Shown piece after piece: positions 30,779-37,525 of a stretch of DNA of 37,525 nucleotides. This stretch comes from Alphaproteobacteria bacterium. Its GTDB lineage: Bacteria > Pseudomonadota > Alphaproteobacteria > Micavibrionales > UBA2020. The stretch lies in the NCBI GenBank assembly GCA_030682495.1, contig JAUXOC010000081.1:1-37525 (forward strand), given 5' to 3'. The position numbers and the translations under genes were made by a program. Every line of letters begins with the position of its first letter. The first letter of the stretch is position 1. A model generated the notes under the pieces. It saw nothing but the letters and a program-made list of their open reading frames with translations. It made no database searches and was not told where the DNA came from.

Positions 30779-31186
30779 ATGAAACAGAGCCTACGCTATA
30801 GCGCTTTTGTCTTCTGTGCGGCCGTGCTGGCCAGCGCGGTTTTCTGGCATGCGGCCGAAAGCGCCAGCGGCTTTGGCGCGCTGCCGGTTTGCGAAATACG
30901 AGGCACAGTTTCCGACGTGCAGGTCAAAAAATCGCCGGTGCCTTCGCCGCTGGTTGAAAACGAGACCCTGATTTCGGTCGATGTACAGGAACGCAAGGCG
31001 CGCTATGGCGACATCGCCCCCTGTACCAGCCACAAAGCCGTGTCGGAAAACCGCACGTATAAACTATGCAGCCAGAACAATATCGAAACCGGTGACGTTA
31101 TTGGCGGTACCGAAGCCGTCATCACCGGCCCCGCCTCTCCGGTGGGTTGCCTGTTTGACCTTGTCGTGATTGCGCACAAAGAATAA
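30779..31186 (+). CDS. Small exported protein of unknown function
   Basis: A 135-aa protein with a signal peptide: Lys2 and Arg6, hydrophobic residues 8-24 (S-A-F-V-F-C-A-A-V-L-A-S-A-V-F-W), and a probable cleavage after the A-E-S-A-S region near 30. The mature part has cysteines in L-P-V-C-E-I-R-G-T-V, I-A-P-C-T-S, Y-K-L-C-S-Q and V-G-C-L-F-D, enough for two disulfides in the periplasm. The I-R-G-T-V-x-x-V start and alternating strands look like an OB-fold-type beta barrel, which is only an impression. ATG 30779 is preferred over 30755 because of a GGAG ribosome site 7 nt before it. No family recognised. Confidence 0.7.
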   Translation: MKQSLRYSAFVFCAAVLASAVFWHAAESASGFGALPVCEIRGTVSDVQVKKSPVPSPLVENETLISVDVQERKARYGDIAPCTSHKAVSENRTYKLCSQNNIETGDVIGGTEAVITGPASPVGCLFDLVVIAHKE

Positions 31187-31251
31187 TTCCTCATAAAAAC
31201 GGATGAAATCCGGCGCGCGCTGGCGTAGGATGCGCGGCGGAGGATATTGCC

Positions 31252-32187
31252 ATGAGCCGCTTCGTTGTTGCCGCCCTTTATAAATTTGCGCCCGTTGCGC
31301 AGCCCGAACAGATGCAGTCGGATTTGCGCGCCGTCTGCGCCGAACACGGTATCTGCGGCACACTGCTGATCGCAGCCGAGGGCATCAACGGTACCATCGC
31401 CGGCAGCCGCAGCGGCATTGACACCGTGTTGCACCATATCCGCCGCTATGCCGGATTTCAGGATATGGAGCACAAGGAATCCTTTGCAAGCGAACAGCCA
31501 TTTTACCGCATGAAGGTACGCCTGAAAAAAGAGATCGTTACCATCGGCCTGCCCGATGTGAACCCGAACGAAATCGTTGGCACCTATGTATCGCCGCAGG
31601 AATGGAACGAGGTCATTTCAGATCCCGAAACCATCGTGATTGATACCCGAAATGACTACGAAATTAAAATCGGCAGCTTTAAAAACGCGGTCAATCCGGA
31701 GACTGACAGCTTCCGCGCCTTTCCGGACTATGTGCAGAAAAATCTCGACCCGCAGAAAAACAAAAAAGTGGCTATGTTCTGCACCGGTGGCATCCGCTGC
31801 GAAAAAGCCTCTGCCTATATGAAGAAACTGGGGTTTGAGGAGGTGTACCACCTCAAGGGCGGCATCCTTAAATATCTCGAAGAAATGCCGCAAGAACAAA
31901 GCCTATGGCAAGGTGAATGTTTTGTCTTCGACCAGCGCGTCGCTGTCGGGCACGGGCTGGCCGAAGGCCGCTACATCCTCTGCCCGTCCTGCCGCCATCC
32001 TGTCTCGCCGGAAGATGTCAAAAGCGATAAATATATCGACGGCATCGCCTGTCCAAATTGCCACGACAGCCTGAGCGAAGAGCGCAAGGCACGATCTGCC
32101 GAGCGGCAAAAACAAATCAATCTTGCCGAAGCGCGCGGTGAAAAACACATTGGCGCTGAATATAATTCCGAAGGCGAAGACGATTAA
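31252..32187 (+). CDS. trhO: tRNA uridine-34 hydroxylase TrhO (rhodanese family)
   Basis: A 311-aa protein of the YceA/TrhO group, which hydroxylates U34 of certain tRNAs using oxygen to make 5-hydroxyuridine. The N-terminal domain has A-A-E-G-I-N-G-T-I-A at 41-50, a family hallmark. The central rhodanese domain has V-I-D-T-R-N-D-Y-E (129-137) and the active loop C-T-G-G-I-R-C with Cys177. The C-terminal region holds two C-x2-C pairs (244/247 and 267/270) that could bind zinc. Length matches E. coli TrhO extended by a charged tail. Its stop is 1 nt from the convergent YeiH-like gene. Confidence 0.95.
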   Translation: MSRFVVAALYKFAPVAQPEQMQSDLRAVCAEHGICGTLLIAAEGINGTIAGSRSGIDTVLHHIRRYAGFQDMEHKESFASEQPFYRMKVRLKKEIVTIGLPDVNPNEIVGTYVSPQEWNEVISDPETIVIDTRNDYEIKIGSFKNAVNPETDSFRAFPDYVQKNLDPQKNKKVAMFCTGGIRCEKASAYMKKLGFEEVYHLKGGILKYLEEMPQEQSLWQGECFVFDQRVAVGHGLAEGRYILCPSCRHPVSPEDVKSDKYIDGIACPNCHDSLSEERKARSAERQKQINLAEARGEKHIGAEYNSEGEDD

Positions 32188-32188
32188 A

Positions 32189-33148
32189 TCAGCCTATCCA
32201 GCCCGCCTGAATAGCCGCAAGTGACCCCGCCGCGACAAACAGCCAGAGCAAAAGCCCCAGCAGCAGCGGACGCCAGCCCAAGGATCTGAACGCGGATAGC
32301 GTAATCGTGCTACCGATCAAAAACAGCGTCACCGACATACCACGCTGTGCCGCAAAAAACACCATATCCGCGACGCCAGAAAGCGCCGGCAGCCATGTAA
32401 ACAAAGCCGCCACAGCCAGAAAGGCCGGAATAAACCACGGGAATTTCATGCCCGGCAGCGGGCTCTTGGAGGCGCGGAAGCGGAATGTCATGACCAGCCC
32501 CGCCAAAAGCGCCAGCGGAAAAATCCACAGCGCACGCGCCATTTTCAGCACCACGGCATTTTCAAGTGCGCCCTCGCCATAGGCTGTCGCCGCCCCCACG
32601 ACAGAGCTGGTATCATGTATCGCCAGCGCCGCCCAAAGCCCGAATTGCTTTTCGCTTAGCCCCAGATAATGCCCGAGCGGCGGGAAGACCAGCAGCGCCA
32701 CCGCATTCAATACAAAAACAATCGCCAGCGACATCGCCACCGCTTCAATACGCGCGCGGATGGCCGGCGCCATGGCGACAATCGCGCTGCCGCCGCAAAT
32801 CGCCGTGCCCACGCTGACCAGAATCGTTGTATCCCCCGCAAGGCGCAGGCGATTGCCGATCAGCGCGCCCATGGCCAGCGCCGCCGCGATGCCGATGATG
32901 GTATAGACAATCCCCTCCGCCCCCGCGTGCAGGACATCGTAAAGGTTCATCCCCGCGCCCAGCCCCGCAACAGAAAAGGCCAGCGTGCGGCGCGATGTTT
33001 TCATGCAAAAATCCAGCGCCGGATTGCCGATCACCAGCGCAATCAGCATACCCGCAGCCAGCGCCATAGGCGCACTCACGACCGGCAGCAGGCAGAGCAA
33101 AATCCCCACCGCCAGCAAAACACGAAAAGCCACCAGACGCAGATGCAT
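32189..33148 (-). CDS. YeiH/UPF0324 family membrane transporter
   Basis: A 319-aa inner-membrane protein with about ten hydrophobic helices. The family motif V-G-T-A-I-C-G-G-S-A-I-V-A is present near 114-126, and A-I-H-D-T-S-S-V-V-G-A-A matches the second conserved region. These UPF0324 proteins are annotated as putative sulfate or sulfite exporters; the direct evidence across the family is thin. The ATG at 33148 shares bases with the upstream stop as TGATG; a GTG one codon earlier is also possible. It is therefore translationally coupled to the cysteine-rich membrane protein upstream, and the pair probably works together. Confidence 0.88.
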   Translation of the reverse strand: MHLRLVAFRVLLAVGILLCLLPVVSAPMALAAGMLIALVIGNPALDFCMKTSRRTLAFSVAGLGAGMNLYDVLHAGAEGIVYTIIGIAAALAMGALIGNRLRLAGDTTILVSVGTAICGGSAIVAMAPAIRARIEAVAMSLAIVFVLNAVALLVFPPLGHYLGLSEKQFGLWAALAIHDTSSVVGAATAYGEGALENAVVLKMARALWIFPLALLAGLVMTFRFRASKSPLPGMKFPWFIPAFLAVAALFTWLPALSGVADMVFFAAQRGMSVTLFLIGSTITLSAFRSLGWRPLLLGLLLWLFVAAGSLAAIQAGWIG

Positions 33149-33807
33149 CACTGATCTTTCTTCTGTTCAGGCATTTTGATGACTACGGGGCCGCTGCCGA
33201 CAGTGGCGCAGCCGCCGCCTTGTTCGCAGGCGCGGCAGCGGTCACGCTGGTTTTCCAATTTGCCGTGAAAATTTTCGGTATCGCCGTATTCGATGAATTC
33301 CAGATAACGGCTATGCGCGTCCTTGATTTTTTTGGCGTGCTTGATGGGGCACCAGAATTGTTCTGTCCTCCCTGCCACTTCGCGCGTATAGGCGATGACA
33401 CCATTGCCGTATTCGCAGTAGAGGCAGTTCAGTTTTTCGATCCAGTTCAAATATTCAAGATATTTGCGGTCCATCACCACATATTCGCTGCGTTTGACCA
33501 GCGGAATGCCGTAGACGCGAAAGCAAATATGCTGATAAACCGTCACAAATAAATCCATCAACGAAAACGGAATGATAAGGCTATAGATCACTGGTGCGGT
33601 CACGATATAGCCGATTTTGGACGTACGCAGAAATTTGGATATCTTCATGCGCAGCGCGCGATGGCGGGCGATGACTTCCTGTTCGAAAACAACGCGGCGC
33701 TGTTCTATTTTATAGCGGAATTCGTCACGTTTGCGGTCGATCTCGCGCTCGATTTCGTCCTGCAGCGTTTCGATACGCTCTTTCAGGCCGGCGATGATTT
33801 TTTCCAT
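33148..33807 (-). CDS. Conserved-looking cysteine-rich membrane protein of unknown function
   Basis: A 219-aa protein. Residues 1-55 form a highly charged coiled coil (E-R-I-E-T-L-Q-D-E-I-E-R-E-I-D-R-K-R), followed by hydrophobic helices at about 65-98. The cytoplasmic-type remainder has L-N-C-L-Y-C-E-Y-G-N-G (Cys128, Cys131), W-C-P-I-K-H (Cys153, His157), and C-R-A-C (Cys191, Cys194) plus Cys200. These could form one or two metal or Fe-S sites. No family is named by me, but the aromatic Y-C-E-Y-G-N-G core looks conserved-protein-like. It is the first gene of a pair with a YeiH-like exporter and lies divergent from msrA, which hints at a sulfur or redox role, as inference only. Confidence 0.75.
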   Translation of the reverse strand: MEKIIAGLKERIETLQDEIEREIDRKRDEFRYKIEQRRVVFEQEVIARHRALRMKISKFLRTSKIGYIVTAPVIYSLIIPFSLMDLFVTVYQHICFRVYGIPLVKRSEYVVMDRKYLEYLNWIEKLNCLYCEYGNGVIAYTREVAGRTEQFWCPIKHAKKIKDAHSRYLEFIEYGDTENFHGKLENQRDRCRACEQGGGCATVGSGPVVIKMPEQKKDQ

Positions 33808-33864
33808 GTCCCTTGCCTCTTTTAAAATTCAGCCCTACCTTATACCAAAGCAAGGGAGTTTCCG

Positions 33865-34341
33865 ATGGAAAAAGCGGCATTTGGTGCGGGGTGTTTCTGG
33901 GGTGTAGAGGCAGCGTTTCGCAAGATGGGCGGCGTCGAAAGCACCGCCGTGGGTTATATGGGCGGCCATACCGACCAGCCGACGTACAAGGCGGTCTGCA
34001 CCGATACCACCGGCCATGCCGAAGTTGTTTTTGTCGAATACGATCCTGCCGTTGTCAGCTATGCCGCGCTGCTTGATTTGTTCTGGCGTTGTCACAACCC
34101 GACAGAGCTAAACCGCCAAGGCCCCGATGTCGGCACGCAATACCGCAGCGCCATCTTCACCTATTCCGCGGCGCAGCAGAAAGAAGCCGAAGAAAGTAGA
34201 GCCGCCCTCACCGCTTCCGGAAAATATGCGCGTCCGGTCGTGACGGAGATCGCCCCCGCCGCAACTTTCTTTATCGCCGAAGACGATCATCAGCAATATC
34301 TGGAAAAACGCGGTCTCGCCTCCTGCCATTTGCCCGGATGA
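33865..34341 (+). CDS. msrA: Peptide methionine sulfoxide reductase MsrA
   Basis: A 158-aa enzyme that reduces methionine-S-sulfoxide in proteins and free form. The active motif G-C-F-W-G is at 9-13 with Cys10 as the catalytic residue. H-T-D-Q-P-T-Y (36-42) matches the family's substrate and binding segment, and V-G-T-Q-Y-R-S-A-I (about 90-98) is another family block. A C-terminal cysteine (Cys154) may act as resolving residue. The protein lacks any signal peptide, so it is cytoplasmic. The start ATG 33865 follows AAGGGAG. It is divergent from the cysteine-rich membrane protein gene, 57 nt apart. Confidence 0.96.
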   Translation: MEKAAFGAGCFWGVEAAFRKMGGVESTAVGYMGGHTDQPTYKAVCTDTTGHAEVVFVEYDPAVVSYAALLDLFWRCHNPTELNRQGPDVGTQYRSAIFTYSAAQQKEAEESRAALTASGKYARPVVTEIAPAATFFIAEDDHQQYLEKRGLASCHLPG

Positions 34342-34383
34342 TGTGATAAAGTCTTCCGGTATTTTAAAGGGAGACTCAGACAC

Positions 34384-35592
34384 ATGACCGCCACCAAACC
34401 GATGCTGACACATCTGGCCGATGAAACCGCCGCGCTGCATACGCAGGGGCTGTATAAATCGGAGCGCATCATTGTCTCCCCGCAGCAGGCCGACATCACC
34501 GTGCACCGTCCGCAGAACGACGACAGACATGTGATCAACCTCTGTGCCAACAATTACCTCGGCCTTGCCAATCACCCCGATCTCATCGCCGCCGCGCACA
34601 AGGCGCTCGACACGCACGGGCTCGGCATGGCTTCCGTGCGGTTTATTTGCGGCACGCAGGATTTGCACAAACAGCTGGAGCGCAAAGTCAGCGAATACCT
34701 GAAGACCGAAGACACCATTCTTTACACATCTTGCTTCGATGCCAACGGCGGCCTGTTTGAAACCATTCTTGGCGAGGAAGACGCCGTTATCAGCGATGAA
34801 CTCAACCATGCCAGCATCATCGACGGTATCCGTTTGTGCAAGGCATCGCGTTACCGCTACAAAAACAACAATATGGATGATCTGGAAGCGAAGCTGAAAG
34901 AAGCCGCCGGCGCGCGTTACCGTCTGGTCGTGACAGATGGCGTTTTTTCGATGGACGGTATCATCGCCAACTTGCCCGCCATTTGCGATCTGGCCGAAAA
35001 ATACGATGCGATGGTGATGGTCGATGACAGTCATGCTGTCGGTTTCACCGGCAAAACCGGCGCAGGCACGCCGGAGCATTGGGGCGTGCAGGATCGCGTG
35101 CATATTATCACCGGCACCTTTGGTAAAGCGCTTGGCGGTGCATCGGGCGGTTATACGTCAGGCAAAAAAGAAATCATCGAATGGCTGCGCCAGAGATCTC
35201 GCCCCTATCTGTTTTCAAACACGCTGGCGCCATCGATTGCTGCCGCATCCATCGCCGCCATAGCCCTGATTTTGAAAATGCCGGAGCGTTTGCAAAAACT
35301 GCGTGATAACGCGAAGTATTTCCGCGAGAAAATGACTGCGCTCGGCTTTGATCTGATCCCCGGCGAACATCCGATTATTCCCGTGATGATCTATGACGCC
35401 GTTCTGGCCAAGAAACTGGCCGACAAGTTGCTCGATGAAGGGCTTTACGTCATCGCCTTCTCCTACCCCGTCGTGCCGCAGGGCAAGGCACGTATCCGCA
35501 CGCAAATGTCGGCGGCACATGACAAAACGCACTTAGATCGCGCCATCGCCGCATTTGAGAAAGTTGGCCGTGAGTTGGGAGTGATTAAGTAA
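34384..35592 (+). CDS. kbl: Glycine C-acetyltransferase (2-amino-3-ketobutyrate CoA ligase)
   Basis: A 402-aa PLP enzyme of the alpha-oxoamine synthase family that splits 2-amino-3-oxobutyrate with CoA into glycine and acetyl-CoA. [10 protein letters not shown] is the N-terminal family block at 57-66, D-D-S-H-A-V-G (214-220) holds the PLP-ring Asp and His, and T-F-G-K-A-L-G-G (245-252) has the PLP lysine Lys248. The tdh gene follows 2 nt later, which settles the assignment against 5-aminolevulinate synthase or BioF relatives. An AAGGGAG ribosome site precedes ATG 34384. Confidence 0.97.
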   Translation: MTATKPMLTHLADETAALHTQGLYKSERIIVSPQQADITVHRPQNDDRHVINLCANNYLGLANHPDLIAAAHKALDTHGLGMASVRFICGTQDLHKQLERKVSEYLKTEDTILYTSCFDANGGLFETILGEEDAVISDELNHASIIDGIRLCKASRYRYKNNNMDDLEAKLKEAAGARYRLVVTDGVFSMDGIIANLPAICDLAEKYDAMVMVDDSHAVGFTGKTGAGTPEHWGVQDRVHIITGTFGKALGGASGGYTSGKKEIIEWLRQRSRPYLFSNTLAPSIAAASIAAIALILKMPERLQKLRDNAKYFREKMTALGFDLIPGEHPIIPVMIYDAVLAKKLADKLLDEGLYVIAFSYPVVPQGKARIRTQMSAAHDKTHLDRAIAAFEKVGRELGVIK

Positions 35593-35594
35593 CC

Positions 35595-36638
<1,044 letters not shown>

Positions 36639-36641
36639 AGA

Positions 36642-37049
36642 TCAGCTGCCGAATTTGCGTGAAAAATCCAGCGCGACCGTGATGCGCGGGCAGGACGTGC
36701 TGGTGCAATGCGCTTCGCCTTTGTACGGCAGCGCACCGAATTCTTTATCCGGCATCTCGGCGGTGAAGGTGATTTCGGCGGGCTTGCCTGCAACCTTGTT
36801 GAAGGTTTCAAAGCGCACGTTCGTATATCCCATATCGGTAATACGCTGTTCGGCCACGGGCATCACAAACATCGGATCGTTGTCCTGCGCGTTTTTGACC
36901 GCGTGATTAAACATGATCGACGCCCCGCCGAGTGCAACCGCCATGGTGCCCATGGTCAGAAAGGCCGCAAAAGCGTCGGATTTTTGCTTGGGCACGGTTT
37001 TGCCTTCTTCGATTTGCGGATTGGGGCTGGATTGGGGCTGGTTTTGCAT
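36642..37049 (-). CDS. Small single-pass membrane protein of unknown function
   Basis: A 135-aa protein. A disordered, Gln/Pro/Lys-rich start (about 1-24) leads to one hydrophobic segment at about 26-48 (A-F-A-A-F-L-T-M-G-T-M-A-V-A-L-G-G), then a soluble domain with strands such as Y-T-N-V-R-F-E-T-F and E-I-T-F-T-A-E-M-P. Two cysteines close together (A-H-C-T-S-T-S-C-P) suggest an oxidised pair, hence a periplasmic C-terminus. No family recognised. ATG 37049 is chosen because an AGGTG ribosome site is 6 nt upstream; a GTG one codon earlier is possible. A promoter candidate lies at 37087-37115. Confidence 0.65.
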   Translation of the reverse strand: MQNQPQSSPNPQIEEGKTVPKQKSDAFAAFLTMGTMAVALGGASIMFNHAVKNAQDNDPMFVMPVAEQRITDMGYTNVRFETFNKVAGKPAEITFTAEMPDKEFGALPYKGEAHCTSTSCPRITVALDFSRKFGS

Positions 37050-37086
37050 CACACACCTGTTTTTTCATGATTTTAACACTGCGAAG

Positions 37087-37115
37087 ACACTACGCCCCCA
37101 TATTAATTATGTCAA
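37087..37115 (-). promoter_or_regulatory. Candidate promoter for the gene at 36642-37049
   Basis: Minus-strand exact TTGACA (37115-37110), 17-nt spacer, TAGTGT (37092-37087). Start near 37080, about 31 nt before the ATG. The -10 is a weak match. Confidence 0.45.
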
Positions 37116-37203
37116 TCAAAAACCGGCAGTCTATTGAGAAACCCTTTGATTTATCGCATATTAAACCAGTTTTTCCCTCACGGTTTCATATCAGGAGAGC
37201 GCC

Positions 37204-37525
37204 ATGACCGCCCGCAAAAAAGCCGCCGCCGAATCCAACATCCAGATCCTGTCGCTGGCCGATACGGCCGGGCACCTGCTCAAGAAGCTCGGCGTCAATT
37301 CCCGCGATTTCTCGGCGGGCAACCTCAAGGTTTTCACGCCCGTCGATGGCTCGCTGCTGGGTATCGTCAAAATGGACAGTCCTGCGCAGCTGGAAACCAA
37401 AATCGCGCGCGCACATGATGCCTTTCTAAACTGGCGCACCGTCCCCGCCCCGCAGCGCGGAGAGCTGATCCGCGTCTTCGGCGAAGTCCTGCGCGAGAAC
37501 AAAGACGATCTCGGCAAACTGGTCA
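37204..37525 (+). CDS. Aldehyde dehydrogenase, ALDH7-like (probable L-piperidine-6-carboxylate/aminoadipate-semialdehyde dehydrogenase), 5' part
   Basis: The first 107 codons of a gene that runs off the right edge. The N-terminal part shows the ALDH arrangement: V-F-T-P-V-D-G-S-L-L-G-I-V (43-55), an alpha helix with A-R-A-H-D-A-F-L-N-W-R (68-78) and P-A-P-Q-R-G-E-L-I-R (81-90). The W-R-x-V-P-A-P-x-R-G form is characteristic of the ALDH7 group, which oxidises alpha-aminoadipic semialdehyde in lysine breakdown. The catalytic cysteine and glutamate would lie outside the window, so activity cannot be judged. AGGAG 8 nt upstream supports ATG 37204. A weak promoter (TTGAGA 37134-37139, TATTAA 37159-37164) reads toward it. 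Confidence 0.8.
   Translation, partial: MTARKKAAAESNIQILSLADTAGHLLKKLGVNSRDFSAGNLKVFTPVDGSLLGIVKMDSPAQLETKIARAHDAFLNWRTVPAPQRGELIRVFGEVLRENKDDLGKLV

Noticed and set aside
34108-35103. A 331-codon minus-strand frame opposite msrA and kbl
   Set aside because: Shadow of two clear enzyme genes on the plus strand; similar frames opposite pgk (12867-13829) and puuA (4015-4866) were rejected for the same reason.
37073-37083. A fourth CtrA site sharing the 11-mer TTAACACTGCG with 16130-16140
   Set aside because: The second half-site is AAGA instead of TTAA, so only half of the consensus is present and its place relative to the candidate promoter is not typical.

Overview
The window is a gene-dense stretch (about 57% GC by eye) of a bacterial chromosome, almost certainly from an alphaproteobacterium. 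The evidence is the dapF-mtaB-ftsY and dsbA-smc gene neighbourhoods, an alphaproteobacterial 7Fe ferredoxin (FdxA), a DUF2336 protein, an RpoH sigma factor, a CarD/CdnL regulator, and three perfect TTAA-N7-TTAA sites of the kind bound by the cell-cycle regulator CtrA. A more exact placement (for example a Micavibrio- or Rhodospirillales-like lineage) is only a guess. I saw no tRNA, rRNA, CRISPR array, insertion sequence or prophage. Most of the window is core genome, with a minority of lineage-specific small proteins.

Layout. 1-5196: the 3' end of clpX and a bidirectional terminator, then a leftward five-gene operon: glutamate-polyamine ligase (puuA-like), TPR-methyltransferase, DUF1028 Ntn-hydrolase-like protein, ankyrin protein and thiamine pyrophosphokinase. 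The genes overlap or nearly touch. 5258-6553: the divergent FAD oxidoreductase puuB-like gene, which with puuA suggests the gamma-glutamyl-polyamine route. 6589-9499: a small unknown, fdxA, another unknown, a CarD protein with a long histone-H1-like tail, and an ArsC/Spx-like reductase. 9579-13862: a phosphatase-fold protein that has lost its metal ligands, rpoH, an exported nuclease-fold protein that lacks its catalytic residues, and pgk. 13875-18168: a membrane unknown, a DUF2336 protein, a small disordered protein behind a CtrA-type promoter, a formyltransferase, and an ankyrin protein behind a promoter with an internal operator-like palindrome. 18187-24052: the leftward operon dapF-EamA transporter-mtaB-ftsY-amn. 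24266-28736: a membrane-anchored DsbA-like protein coupled to smc. 28871-31186: an HExxH putative metallopeptidase with a CtrA box, and a small exported protein. 31252-34341: trhO, a YeiH-like transporter translationally coupled to a cysteine-rich membrane protein, and msrA. 34384-37525: kbl-tdh (threonine to glycine), a small membrane protein, and the start of an ALDH7-type aldehyde dehydrogenase.

Working together. Clear pathways are polyamine glutamylation and oxidation (puuA/puuB), threonine catabolism (tdh/kbl), lysine/peptidoglycan precursor supply (dapF), membrane targeting (ftsY), tRNA modification (mtaB, trhO), chromosome organisation (smc) and stress or redox control (rpoH, carD, msrA, fdxA, DsbA-like). 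The most unusual signals are regulatory: three CtrA-type boxes, placed upstream of the CarD-H1 fusion gene, the small disordered-protein gene and the HExxH protein gene, which suggests these poorly known genes belong to a cell-cycle or developmental regulon. I did not find a clearly new multi-gene system. The best leads are these CtrA-linked genes, the CarD-H1 fusion and the two degenerate-enzyme proteins.
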